DNA of 64,000 nt from Trachythela sp. YZ-2020. Its lineage: Eukaryota; Cnidaria; Anthozoa; Malacalcyonacea; Clavulariidae. Position numbers and translations under genes: made by a program. Shown in pieces: positions 31,683 to 46,600 of the stretch. Numbering within the stretch: the stretch's first letter is position 1; every line of letters begins with the position of its first letter. The notes beneath the pieces are model-generated. The model saw only the letters and a program-made list of their open reading frames with translations. It ran no database searches and was not told the DNA's origin. The stretch is from assembly GCA_016169945.1 (NCBI GenBank), contig JADLSH010000395.1, positions 3,078,501-3,142,500 of the forward strand. The letters run 5' to 3'.

Positions 31683-34600
31683 TTAGTTCCTGATAAATTC
31701 TTTCACGTATCGAAGTACTTCTGCAGCGGAGCGCATGGCAGGTTTCGATTTACCATCAAACGCGTTGAGAGGCACGATGGGATAGGGTTGTTGATTCGGA
31801 TAGCGTGTTGGGAGGTAATAATTAGCGACGACCAAAGCCAAATCTACAACATCCATCTTCGTCCATCGTCCAAGATTTTGAACATTCCTTGCAAGGCTGT
31901 AGACATCGTGCGAGTGTAGCTGGTCGTTGGTCAGACCACATTCGGCATACAATACGGCTTTCAAGCTCTTCTCGACAATTTGCTGACTAAAAAAACAGGC
32001 AAAAGCATGGAATGGTCTTGTCGCTGTTAGTAAAAACCGGCATGCACTGAGATCACCTTCCGCCTGCTCTATCCACCGTTGTGCTTCTTCTGCGTGTGGA
32101 CTAGTATAAGTTGTAGCACTGTCAAACATAGCAGAGTCGTAGCTGAATGGAAATGACTGCGATGAAGATGAGGTAGATCCCGAAGCATGAAATGAGCTGT
32201 GGCTACGATAGTTGTGGAAAGTCGCATTCTCTCGTGACGCCTGTCTGGCACATTGTTCAAACATTTCATCGAAGTCAAAGTTTTCAGGTTGTTTTGCTTG
32301 TTGTTGTTCCTTCTTCATACGCTCTATTTCTTCCAACAGAAACACCATCATTCTAGTTGCAAATTCAACGTTGTTTGGGTTCTTATCCGGATGCCAACGT
32401 AGGTAAAGCCGTCGGATTGCCTTGCGTCGTAGCTCTGGCGACAAGCGCCATGCAGCTCGTAGTGCTTTCAAAATTTCCTTCTTTGCTTCCTCGTAGCTCA
32501 ATGGTTTTCCCGTCACATCGCCTGTAAATAGCACCAAATCTTTACATGCATTTTCGTCAGGGTAATCTTCGTAGAACTTGTACAAATCAAGAACGCTAAC
32601 TTCTCTTCTCTCACTACCAATGTCGATCAGGTATCTTGCTTCAAAGTCGTATGCATCACCTTCAACGGAATTTGATGTAGCACACCTGAGAATTTCTGCA
32701 AGGATGTATTTAATGGAGGAGGATTCGCCGTCTTGGTCATCTTCGTCTGGCAATTGGGCACAATATGCCACAAGTTCCCCGGTGTGAAAGACAAATAGAG
32801 GATTCTGTTGTAACAACTGATGAAATACGACTGGAACTTCGCTGCCAAGTTTCACGTCTTCATTATTGGCAGCGTCTACTTGAATATCATGTTCGTTTAA
32901 CACTTCGGGAATGTCTAATGGTGTGGCGCAATTCAACATACCAGACACGACAAGCAAACCATCGCCTTCGTCTTTAATTCTCCAATCCAGGATCTTGTTG
33001 ATTGATTTGGCCACATTACTAGGTATCTTTCCGTGTTCCATGTATAGTGCCCAAGCATCATGACGATGTTTAACAACGTAGCATTTGCGTGACGTTGAGC
33101 TCCCTTCCAATACTTCATTCGTGTTCGCAAGTATTAAGAGAACTTTAACATTTTCCATGCATTTAATTTCAACTTTATTTAAGAATAATCTTGATGCTGC
33201 TTGTTCTTCTTCCTGGGACAAATTACTTGAACCTTTCTGATGTTTGAACAAGCGAACAATTCCGTTCTTGAACTCCTTGGATGTAAGTAATTCTTTGAAT
33301 TTATTAATGAACTCGCAGCCGTCGTCGTTGTTACAAAGCCGACAAGGTTTCTCCAAACACGATTCGTCTAACTTTTCTTCTACGACATCATGAAATGGTT
33401 TGGGTCGTAGTTTGACAGGGAGGGCTTCAATGTATTCGTTTTCTAACTCTCTTTGAAGGCCACATTTTTCAAAAAAGCACAACGCATGATAAGAAAGCCT
33501 TGCAATGGTTTTCATGTGCCGAGATGGAATTTTACACAGCAGATCACTTGACTTGATCAATCTTTTATCTACACTAGGTAGATACAACTCTTGGACATTT
33601 GCAATAGATGAATGCTTGTTTTTCTCTTTGGCTTCGTTGTAAACTGAATCAAACAATAGAAACATTGCATTATGCGCTTTCTTTTCAAATTCTGGGTTCA
33701 GTTCGTTATCTTTAATTCGATCTTTTATCTTCCTGAAAACGTTTACAAGCTGCAATGCGGTTATGGTCTCTGTCGCCCCGAGACGCTTTAGTAAATGTTC
33801 AAAATTACCATACTCCCGAGGAACTTGATAAATGAGCGGTTTAAGAGATTTCTCTTCTCGAATCTTGAACGTAAGTTGATTTCCTTTCACGACAACTTTG
33901 GAATTATCCACCAGAATACATTGAGTGTTGGCCAAACGAGTTCCAATTGTTTTGCATGTGTCACCGCAGTCAGCGGAAATTTCTGGTTTGCAACATTTCG
34001 TCGTTTTGTGAAGGAATTTATAAATGCTATCCATAATTTTTGTCAGTCTTGTATTTCGTGGTAATGCTTGATCTTTCTTAGAGTATTCAGCAAGCTCTCC
34101 GGAGATATTCTGCAAGTGAGTTATCACCATTTCTGTGGAAGGATATTTGACTTGAAGGTGTTGGTAGATACTTTTAGTGTCGCACTGAGGATATTGACTG
34201 CAGACGTTTGAAATCTCACTCAATTCTGGGAGGAGATAAGCGGTTGTCCACACCAGAGAACGATATTTCCATGGCACAGCATCCGAGAACTGAACAAACG
34301 GTGGACGATCAGTGTTCTCGTCACAGCAGTACTGTCCATATAGGGAAAGATAGGCATGTTCTACCTTTTCCGAGGCAATGAACTTTATTGTGGAAAGATT
34401 ATGAAGAAATTGAGGACTATGTAAATGATGGTTTCTAACAAAGAAACTCAGCAGTGCTTTAGATCTTCCTATAGTAGTGTTGTTTCTTGAAGATGATCCA
34501 CCTTCGTTAGCCACACGACGAGCAAAGTTAATAAATAACGTCTCATCAACATCTTTCATCATACCAATTAAGACAAGAAAATCGAGCCATTTTGTTTCGT

Positions 34601-37600
34601 TGAAACGGTGTAGGAAATTTGTTACTTGATTCATCTTCCATGATCATAAACACTTGGTTGCGCGGGTCGTAGAACTCCGAAGCATTAATATAATGACCAC
34701 TTTTATCGAGGATGCATTTCGTTATTTTCAAATGGACCAAAAACGAGCTTCTTGCGTCATTATACAGGCTTGGAAGAACATTGTCTCTTATGTCAGTAAG
34801 ATATATAAGTCGCATTTCATCAGAAAAAATTGTAATATTGGGTAGAATGTACCTAACGTAGAAATCAGCATTACTTCTTTTCGTTCCAGCATCAAGATCA
34901 GTGAGTAACCTTTCCAAGGTTTGCAACATATCCGAGTGTAAGAAAAGACAGCGTGTATGCCCTTGAAGTTTGTCAATTTCTTCAGTAGGGACATCAAGGG
35001 GGATTACGCAGTATTCGGAGAACTCCGATAGTTTGTAATGTTTACCGTTGATGGCCTTGTAGAATGGTAATCCCTTTAAAACCGTTTTGTACTTTTTTTT
35101 TGGCTCAAGAATTTGGTAACCATCCTGTATGAACTGAAGAATCACTGTAATCTCGTTATTCGATAAGGCTTTCGCATCCAGATTCTTTGATTTTACCATG
35201 AAATCGAGGACATTCAGAATATCGGAAACATTGTGAGGATGAGCCACATACAATGCTGTTACCACTTCAGATGGTTGACTGAATACAGAATACAGAGATG
35301 AAGCGATCATTCCCGTCCAAGTCTCAGATTCCTGTTCACACATGGTAATACTAGTATCAAGACAAGGACAATTTAGCTTCTCTAGACTTTCACGAACCTT
35401 CAAGGCTGCGTGACTTTCATTTCCAATGAGCGTCATATCAATGACAGTTTTAGCCATCTCGACCGTGACAAGCTTCCTCGATTTAGTAGGTATAATTGGC
35501 CAAGTTTTAAGAGCATCCAAAGGACATTTGGTATCGTCCACATCTTTTGAGTAAGTTTGCAAGTATACCCAAAGCCGCTTTAGCCACTCCTCAGATACCT
35601 CAGTCGCATCATAATCAAGGTGAGTGTTTGCATCTTTCGTATGTTCTGGGAAAACATCTGACATGAAAGTCGCCACCACGTCGGTGGTTAAAGGAAGCAA
35701 AACTGTAGGCAATGTTCGAATATTCGTAGCATAGGTCGAAGGTTCTGCAGATATCTCTTCAGGAACACATGCTGATTTATCAACGCCAATTCGCATGACA
35801 CGTGATAGACACGGAACTATTTCAGAATGAACAAACTGATGAGCTCGTTTAGGAAACAAATCGCTGAACTTGGAGCAGTATGTTTTCTCTTCTTGGGAGA
35901 ATACTCTTAATACGCCATCAGCTGTTAGAAGTAGTGGTAACCCGATCAAACAATCGCGGAAATTTTCTCCTCCTTGGCAATATGTGATAAGCTTTCTCAG
36001 TTCGTTTTTGTTACCAATCGTTGTAGCTTCTATGTTACATGGAAGAATTCCGATTTTACACTCAGCATTCGTGGAGGAGAAATTACGAAGAGCCAACACC
36101 ACACTTTCAGGGGACACCACTCGTGGATTACAACCAGCCTTTTCAAATCCATGTTGTATTGACAAGAGGTCATGTCCTACAACTGCCAAATGAATTTCCA
36201 GAAATATCTTGATAAGTTCATCAGTAACTTCGGGCTTCTTCGACTTTTGGTCCACAAAGAAAACTTCTTGAACAGGAAACCATCCCCGTATTCGCTGAGG
36301 TATATTTTCAGACCGCTCGTTTGATTTTGGTTCATCTGCAACGACAACTGGCAACACTGGTTCCATATTCTTTGCTAGGAATGCGTAAAGCGCCAGAGTA
36401 AGAGGAGACCATGACTCGTCCAGAACATTGGGGAAGAGGTTGTGGTACCAGAACAGACTGGCTCTAGCGGATGCTTCACAAGGAAAGAAACAGGATGTCT
36501 TATCCTCACCTTCGCGTTCACAAAACGGCATGTACTTTTGAGCTTCTAGGATTATGGTAGCATAACCTGGTGCTAGGACGTTCCTCTTCATCATATTGTT
36601 CCATAGTGCAAGAGGATCCTTTGAATCTGCATCTTTCCATAATTCTCGTCTTCCAGGGTCAATAGCAAAATGACCATTCACATGAACTGGCAAAGACGTT
36701 GAAACTGGCAAGGGCAAGAAGCAATACGCAAAATATCGTGGCACCCCATGAGATGGCCGCTGCTTTGAATTAACCAGCGCAGCTAAACCGCCATGTGGCA
36801 GTAATTTGTGAGGTCTCCCATCTGGAATTTCATCATTTTCATTATAGACATTCACGCCATAGCACTGGTGAATCAGCCAATGCTCGATGCATCCATCACT
36901 GTCACAAAGAACGAGGGGAAACGTGATTCCTTGCCAAGGGATATCCTTGGTAGGTACGTCTTTGGATTCTTGCTTTTGTGTGAGTAAGGTTCCCAGATTT
37001 TTCATATCCTCTTCGTCCACATTTGTCACTACTTCGTGCTCCTTGACTAGTTTACCATTACGATCAATTCTGGAAAAGGAAATTTTCTTAATGTGGTTAA
37101 GAAACAACATTGATCTCTTGGCCTGAATTTTAAATTCGAGTAAAAGAGAAGAAATTTTCTTTACGCCATCAACATTTGATATTTCGGCTGGATCTTGCGA
37201 CCTTTCCACAGTTCTGAGTGGCAATCGAAACATTGTGGAGCCTTGAAGATGAAACCCAAACTCTTCGAGATAACCTTTCATCACGTCTGGGAAATCATCT
37301 TGGAATTCTTGATCTATTAAATCAAACCTTTCCCCAGGAGATTCATACGTTGCATGAGGTGCGTAGCGGCAGCGTGGATCAAAAACGCAAAGGGTCTCGC
37401 CGTTAGATATGAAACTTGGGCAGTCTGTCAGATGATACACGGCGTTAAACCCAACACCAAATTGACCCGTTTTCTCTGCATTATCGCTTTTGCTTCCGAT
37501 TCCCAATCTCTGAATCCCTTCGAAATCTCTCTCGCTAAACTCTCGATTGTTGTAAACACAAAGAGCTGGTCCTTGGATCTCTTTAGCATTCTCTTGGAAG

Positions 37601-40600
37601 ACTTTCTCGCATGGTAGAGTGCGTGTGTCGTAAATAAAATGAATTTCGGTAGCTTGAGCATCATCAGCGTTTTGAACCAATTCTTTAAGTATTCCAGAAT
37701 CGCAGGGGTATGACCTGAGGATCGTTTTAAGTCTATCTGTTAGTTTTTCGTGCTGTCCAAACGGAGTGCCTATAGACTTGGAGTATTTTCCAAGACGCTT
37801 AACAAGAAGAGATTTCGCTCCTAGTTTAAAAGCTAAATCAGCTGTGATGTCTTCGTGTACATTACGAGAGTCGCCACGCTCCTTAAGCCATGGTGTGCTG
37901 TTGATGGTGAGCTCGTCAGCTTTGCTGAGAACCTTTGAGTTGTCTGGAAGGTAAAACTGGTCAGAGTTAACTTTACGAAACTCCTCATTAACATTCTTCA
38001 ATTCGTTTAAAAACGTCACAGCGACTTTCAATTCTTCATCTGTCAGAGGAGTACATCCTTTAGATTCCTTAAGCGAGTTGATGGCATTAAGGAAATCTTT
38101 CGCATCAAAATGTGTTTTCATTCTGATCTTCAGAAGTAGGTTCTTGTAATCGACATTAAATTGTGCTGGTAAACCATAAAGGTATGGAGCGCCCTTTCCT
38201 TCCCAAAGACGTGCAACTTGATCACATGAAACAAATGTGGCGTTTATAAAAAGCCACTTTCTTTCCGCCAACTCACTCTGGAGCTCTTCTTCACTGTTAT
38301 TCGTTTCGTCATCTTTTTGATTTACCACTTTGGCGAAATACTTATCCAGATACTCATACACACACTGACAGATTTTCAACACTTTCGATTTGTATTTTTC
38401 CTGATCTTCTTTGTTGAACCTTGACCAGTTACGAATTGTATTGTCTAACTGCTCAAGAACTTGCTGATGACTTGGATGACGATGAAGCATTCCGAGAAAT
38501 TCTTTCACATTCTTCTCAAGTTTCCCGCACCCCAGGTTTTCGTGCGTACTTAAAATTAGACAGCACGACCCGACAAGATCCATATGGCGTGGTAGAAAAA
38601 GTTCTTTAGCAGAACAAAACTCTTCCTTCTTTCGCTCTAGACCTTTCCAAGATAAGTTGTTTTTATAATCTTTCGGGGGTTCTTTGATGAATGGTAAAAA
38701 CCGGATCTCTTGAAAAGTCCTCGCGTCTTCTTGCAAATTAGGTAAATCGTTGTACTTATTTAGATACTCGATAAGCTTCCGTGAACGTTGCAGCGCCTTG
38801 TCGTAGCATGACTGCGCAAGACTTTCCACAGACTTCGCTCGCTCTTGAATCTCTCCGCACGACAACAGATTCTTTTTCATGCCTAGTGTTTCCAAAACAA
38901 AAACCCGATCAGTGGTTAAGAATGCTTCCCCGACTGGAAATCGATTGTCTTCAGGCGAAAACAACTCGGCAGCAGCTCCTGTTGGATTAATCAGGTCACA
39001 TGGTCTCGCCAAAAGTTGGCTATTTTCTGAACATGGTATACAGGGTATTTCCGTGAAGAGTGACTTTAGTACTTTTCTTCCGCCCAAGATACAATCTAGG
39101 CCAAAACTAACTAACGGATTTCGTACCTCACTGGATAACATACCCATACTCGGGAAGAAAATCTCGGCGAAGAATGCCTCTAGGGTCAGAGTGCGTTTTT
39201 GCAACGTTTCGGACTGGCCGCATTCTTTCAACGTTGTACAAACATCTTCTGGCAGCTCAAGCACATTTTCTTTCAAACATTGCATAGCGTCAGTAATTCT
39301 GGGTGCTTCACGTATGTCATCAGCTAGGATGTATCCTTTATTGATGTCCAACCATGTACCATTGCTTCGTAGAAGTGGCAGCGAGTTTTCTACTAACCTC
39401 GTGTAGACGTTTTTTACAATAGTTTTCCAAGTGTTAGATTTCAACTGGTTGTAACGTGGCCACAATACATGAAATGGATAGTCTTGTAAGGTGCCATTTT
39501 CACACAAAGATTTCATTGTTTCCAAAAGGTGGATATAGGCGTTGCATAAAGCATCATCCATGAGACTTTCATTCCAGCGCACTTCCAAATCTTGCTGTTG
39601 TCTTGAAGTACTTCGCTCGCATATACCGCGGCGATTAGACATAATAGCAAAAGAACTGTTGATGTGTACTGGGAGTCCTGTCGCAATAGAAAGAGGAAGG
39701 AAACAGAACGCTTCCCCAAGGATTGCCTCCGGGATTACTGTGGTATCATCCGAAGACAGTTTAGCTGCAGCCCCTGCACAAGGAAGTAAACCATGCGTTT
39801 GACCTTCTTTCATTGCCAATTGCAAAGACGAACCCGTTCCCATACACGAACTAACTAACCACTGCTCTTTCCTCATGTGGGACGTCTTCTCAACAATATC
39901 CACAGTTTGTTCTGCTTCTTGTTGCGTCACTTGGATAGATATGATGTCGGATCGAGAAGGACTGGGTAACACAGCAGTCTTCGACAAGTTTGCTTTCCAC
40001 CAATCAGAACACTCGTTTATAAAAGGTAACTTGAGAGCGTCAGATTTGTTTTCATATCGAACTTGAGCATCATCAAGGTTGGGATTGAGCTCCAGACGTA
40101 CACAGTCGATACTTTTCTTAGTCGATAAAATCAATTGCATCGTCCGTGGATCTTCATTCTTGCTAAGCTCATACAATTTGACTTCATTCACACGTTGTGT
40201 GTATAGCATAAGCAGTGACACGCTTTCTCTCAGACTATTGACTAGCGATTCTACCTTTTCTACACCGTAAACGTCTTGACATATCTCACTTCTGCTTGCT
40301 TGTAACATGGTACGAAAAGGGAAGCGAAATAACGTCCCTTTGAAATTAAATCTTTCCTCATCTTGAGGGCGGGTATTGCATTGAAAAACATTGTGGTATG
40401 GCTGAAACTGGTCAACAAATGTTGTCAATGGTCTTGCATTCTTTGCCAGATCAATACGAATCCCGGGACGCGTCTTGTCCCTTATATGTTTAAGCAAATG
40501 ATGGATATTTGGGTCAAACATGACAAGATATTGTCTGCTCAGAAAGCTTGGCACGTCTGTAAGATGATAAACTGCATTGAAACCAAGTCCGAAGCGTCCG

Positions 40601-43600
40601 ATTTTCTCTAGGTCTTCAATTTTTGTTCCTCCGGCCAGTTTGTTGATATTCTTTAAATCCTCGTCGCTAAAAACACCATCGTTGTAAGCCCAGAGGGCTG
40701 GACCTTGACATTCTGACATAGAAGGTGAAAAAAGGCTTTTCTTTGGTCCTTCCCTCCAGTCAATAAGAAAACAGACTTTCGTTGCACCAGCATCATCGGC
40801 ATTTTGGATCAATTCTTTGAATACACCAACACCTTCTTTGTATTCCTTAAGGATATTATTTAATCTCTTCGTCAACGGCTCATAAGGACCAGTTTGTTCA
40901 AAACCAAGTTCCTCGCTTGACATTAAGCAAGTACTTAATGGATTCACTCCTAACAATCTTGCTATTTTCGCTGATATTGATTCATCAATTAGAAAGAATT
41001 CTTCAGGAATATCGAAATCCGATAGACCTTGACGCAACCACCCATGATCACAGAATGTACAATCTTTACACGGTTTCAGGACTAACGATTTCCCGCTAGT
41101 CTGAATTGGAACAAAAACCTTTTCTTGCAAGTCGACAGACAACTCTTCGTCACCCTGAACGAGCCATTCGGCGATAAAACGGCAAAATTTGATATCATGT
41201 TCGATCTCCGCAGTTGTAGTTGTATTGGATAAGCAGCCCTCGTGTTTTTCCTTTATTAACGACAAAACTGAGATGACGTTTTCCTTGGAGAACTTTCTCC
41301 GGACTCCGTTTTCAGCAAAGAATTCTGTTAGCGTTTCATTTTGTTGAAGATCCTTCGGCAAAAAGAACAAATAAGGATGAAGATCTATTAGAAAATCATT
41401 CTCAATTGCCACATGTACCGGAGACGCGAAACCAGCCCCATGCCAGATCCAGTGCGCGAGTCCAGCCTCTCCTATAGCGCTGGAAAATACATCGTGAGGA
41501 ATATCAGCAAAGTGGTAATAAAGAGCAAGAATCAAGTCCTGAAACTGCGATGTAGATTTCATTTGAGTATCAGCACACCACAACTTGACAGCCTTGGAAA
41601 GTTGTTCAACAACCGTTTCAAGCGGTAGCTTCGAAACTATACCCAACTCGTCAAGCAGATCTTTTTCCGGAATTACGTCTATGACTGGCATAGAAGAGCC
41701 AATCAAAAGAGCCTGGGATTTATCACGGAGTTCATTAGGTGAAAAGAATACGTCTTCAACGTCAAACCAGGGCATTTTCTCAGGGTATCGGCAACTTTTC
41801 GGCGGCGACCGTGCACGTGGAAGCCACTTAATACTCCGCAATTCTTCTTTAAGTGTACTACATCCGTTCACATCTCGTGAGAGGTATTGTTGGTTGGATT
41901 GAAGGATGTTCACCAAAGCTTGGCTCTTTTTAATCAACGGAGATGAATACTCGGACATTGAAATAGTCTTGGCGACCTTCAACAATTCCTCGCTCATCAA
42001 AGTAGCTTTGCCACGCAGACCTAACTTTTTTAATACGGACAGGAGGGAAGGGTCCATGGCAAGATTTTGACTGGGAAATTTTCCAGGTTCTCCAAAAAAC
42101 AATTCCTGTAATTGAGGATCGTTCGGATCGAAAAGTTCCGCTGGTTTCTTCAGGTGGTCTTTATCGTCGAAAATGGATTTGTTTTCTCTAAATAGGATCT
42201 CTAATTCCTCATGTCCTTTGAGTATGCAGTCCAAACCATAGTGGATCAGTGGTTCTCGTAACTCCTGTGAAATTCTGGAAATGTTTGGAAAGAATAACTC
42301 TTCGAAAAATCGCTCCAGGGTTAATGTACGACTTTTTATGATATCTTCATAGCCAGATTTTGAAAAGGACTGACAAACATCTTCCGTCAAATCAAATACA
42401 TTTCTTTCCAATGAATTCATAGTTGAGATCACTTCAGGAACCTTGCGCAGGTCCTCGTCAAGAATGAAGCCACTGTTGATATCCAGCCATTTTTCATTGC
42501 ACCGAAACAACGCTAAGGATTCATTTACAATTTTGTCATAAATACTCTTTACTAACGGTTCCCAGGTGATTGAGTGTAATGTGTTATAACATGGAAACAT
42601 TGCCTGAAGGCTGTCAGTGGCATTCCCGGGTAGTCTGCATTTGATTTCTTGCAAAAGTTGAATATACGAACAAGCGATGGCATCACTCAGTAAGCTTTCA
42701 TTCCAATAAACCTCAAACGGTTGATCATGTTCTGTTGTACCGCGCTCCCAAATTGCACGACGATTAGACGTGATAGCAAAGTAACCATTGATGTGTACAG
42801 GGAGTCCAGTTGGAATGGAGAGTGGTAGAAAACAAAATGCTTCTCCTGAAATCGCTTGAGGAATACCCGGTGCTGTTTCTTTACGACAAATTAATTTTGC
42901 TGCGGTTTCAGCAAACGGTATTAGACCTTCTTCTCGACCTGTGTTAAATGCAAGATTGCAAGATGAGCCTGTTCCCATGCACGAATTGGTGAGCCAAGTT
43001 TCTTCTGAGTGTGATTGCCGAATCTCACCAGTTGAAGATGTAGTTGACTCGATCACGTTGATTGTAATACACTGTGATTTAGAAGGACCTTCGCTTAAGA
43101 TACATTCGTCTCGCATTTTGTTACTCCACCACTCAGAACATGTCTTGATGAATGGCGTAGCGTTGATTAAACTTTCACCAGTCTTCTTCACGGACAAAAT
43201 GGGTTGCATCTCTTCTGGCTTTTGGTCAATAGTTAACTCAAATAACTCCACTTCCGTCACGTGTTGTGTGTAAACCAATAGCAACGACGCACACTCTCTG
43301 AGTTGGTCAACGATTGCTTTCACTTTTTCTTCGTCGTACACTCTCTTGCATATTTCACTTTTCCCAGCTTGCACTAAAGTCCGAAATGGAAACCGAAATA
43401 ATGTTCCATTATAATGAAAAGATTTCTGTGCGTTGTAGTCCATGTTGCAATCAAATATCCCATGATATGGTTGGAATTGGTTTTCAAATGCTTTCAATGG
43501 TTTCGGGTTCTTTGCCAGGTTGATACGTATTCCTGGACGCGAAGTATCCCTGATGTGGTTTTGTAAATGATGGCAGTTTGGATCAAACATAACAAAGTAC

Positions 43601-46600
43601 TCCCTACTTACGAAGCTCGGTACGTCTGTAAGGTGATATACAGCATTAAAGCCAAGGCCAAATCTTCCAATCGTAGAAACATCTTCCATCTTTGTTGCTC
43701 CAGCGAGCTTGTTGATGTTTTCAAAGTCTTTATCCTGAAATAATCCATCGTTATAAGCCCATAATGCAGGACCTTGGCATTCAGACATGTTAACTGACAA
43801 GAGTTTATCTTTTGGACCAACTCTCCAGTCCACCAGGAAACGAACTTTGTTAGCTCCAGCATCGTCAGCGTTTTGAATCAACTCCTTGAAAACTACGACC
43901 CCTTCCTTGTATTCCTTGAGTATGTTATTGATTCGGGTGGTAATTGGCTCATGAGGACCAGTCTGTTCAAACCCCAAGGTCTCCGCTGACAACAAGCAAG
44001 AGCTTAACGTCGGGACGCCCAGTGAGATAGCTATCTTTGTTGGTATTGAATTGTGGATTAACTGGTATTCGTCAGAGATAGTTAGCTCTGACTCACCACG
44101 GCGTAGCCAGTCATGATCACAGTAAGCACACTTCTTGTAATGTATAAAAACCAGAATATTCTCTTCACTTTCTACCGGAAACAACAATTTCCTTTGCATG
44201 CTTTCTGACAAACATTCCCCACTTTCAACAAGCCATTCTAAGATGGATCGACATAACTTTAAATCTTTCTCCATATCGTCTGTATGAAGATCAGATATCT
44301 CGTGTTTTTGCTTCAAAGCAGGAAGAACTGAAATAACGTCTTCTTTAGAGAACTTCTCGCACACGCCACAACCAAGCAGGAATTGTTTTATCTTCACATC
44401 GTGCTTGACTTCTTCGGGTAAAATGAACAATTGCGGGCGTAAATCTAACGGATAGCCCATCTCCAGGGCTACTTGAGGAGGAGAGCAAAATCCAGCTCCA
44501 TGCCAGATCCATTGTGTGAGATCAACGCCCTGTAGATGAGTGGTACAGCTGACTTTAGAAAATTCAGCAAGATGGCGGTAGATACAAACAATCATGTCTT
44601 GAAATTGTGATGTGGTTCTCAACTCAGACGAATTATTGTTCCACACATTAACGGCTTTCGACAGCTGATTGACAACTTTCTCAATCGGCAACACAGAATC
44701 CATAAATTCTGTCAAGACAGGAAAGCTCAGTGTTTCATCAATAATTGGCATACAAGAGCCAACCAAAAGAGCCTGAGATTTATCACGGAGTTCATTAGGT
44801 GAAAAGAATGCATCTTCGACGTCAAACCAAGGCATTTTCTGAGGGTATCGGCAACTTTTTGGCGGCGACCGTGCACGTGGAAGACACTTAATACTCCGCA
44901 ATTCTTCTTTAAGTGTACTACATCCGTTCACATCTCGTGAGAGGTATTCTTGGTGGGACTGAAGAATCTTCACCAAAGCTTGGCTCTTTTTAATCAACGG
45001 AGATGAATACCCGGACATTGAAATAGTCTTGGCAACCTTCAACAATTCCTCGCTCATCAAATTAGCTTTGCCACGCAGACCTAACTTCTTTAATACGGAC
45101 AGGAGGGAAGGGTCCATGGCAAGATTTTGACTGGGAAATTTTCCAGGTTCTTCAAAAAACAATTCTTGTAATTGAGGGTCGTTTGGATCGAAAAGTTCCG
45201 CTGGTTTTTTCAAGTGGTCTTCTTCGTCGAAAATGGATTTGTTTTCTCTAAACAGGATCTCCAATTCCTCATGTCCTTTGAGTATGCAGTCCAAACCATA
45301 GTGGATCAGTGGTTCTCGTAACTCCTGTGAAATTCTGGAAATGTTTGGAAAGAATAACTCTTCGAAAAATCGCTCCAGGGTTAATGTACGACTTTTCATG
45401 ATATCTTCATAGCCAGATTTTGAAAAGGACTGACAAATATCTTCCGTCAAATCAAATACATTTCTTTCCAATGAATTCATAGTTGAGATCACTTCAGGAA
45501 CCTTGCGCAGGTCCTCGTCAAGAATGAAGCCACTGTTGATATCCAGCCATTTTTCATTGCACCAAAACAACGCTAAGGATTCATTTACTATTTTGTCATA
45601 AATACTCTTTACTAACGGTTCCCAGGTGATTGAGTGTAATGTGTTATAACATGGAAACATTGCCTGAAGGCTGTCAGTGACATTCGTGGGTAGTCTGCAT
45701 TTGATTTCTTGCAAAAGTTGAATATACGAACAAGCGATGGCATCACTCAGTAAGCTTTCATTCCAATAAACCTCAAACGGTTGATCATGTTCTGTTGTAC
45801 CGCGCTCCCAAATTGCACGACGATTAGACGTGATAGCAAAGTAACCATTGATGTGTACAGGGAGTCCAGTTGGAATGGAGAGTGGTAGAAAACAAAATGC
45901 TTCTCCTGAAATCGCTTGAGGAATACCAGGTGCTGTTTCTTTAGGACCAATTAATTTTGCTGCTGTTTCAGCAAACGGCATTAGACCTTCTTCTCGACCT
46001 GTGGTAAATGCAAGATCGCAAGATGAGCCTGTTCCCATGCACGAATTGGTGAGCCAAGTTTCTTCTGAGTGTGATTGCCGAATCTCACCAGTTGAAGATG
46101 TAGTTGACTCGATCACGTTGATTGTAATACACTGTGATTTAGAAGGACGTTCGCTTAAGATACATTCGTCTCGCATTTTGTTACTCCACCATTCAGAACA
46201 TGTCTTGATGAATGGTGTAGCGTTGATTAAACTTTCACCAGTCTTCTTCACGGACAAAATGGGTTGCATCTCTTCTGGCTTTTGGCCGCTAGTTAACTCA
46301 AATAACTCCACTTCCGTCACGTGTTGAGTGTAAACCAATAGCAACGACGCACACTCTCTGAGTGGGGCAACGATTGCTTTCACTTTCTCTTCGTCGTACA
46401 CTTTCTTGCATATTTCACTTTTCCCAGCTTGCACTAAAGTCCGAAATGGAAACCGAAATAATGTTCCATTATAATGAAAAGATTTCTGTGCGTTGTAGTC
46501 CATGTTGCAATCAAATATCCCATGATATGGTTGGAATTGGTTTTCAAATGCTTTCAATGGTTTCGGGTTCTTTGCCAGATTGATACGTATTCCTGGACGC

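Noticed and set aside
34546..34634. Programmed +1 ribosomal frameshift in sacsin
   Set aside because: No slippery site or stop-adjacent shift signal is seen; the bases around the change (CCTACACCGTTTCAACG) look ordinary. Error or mutation is simpler.
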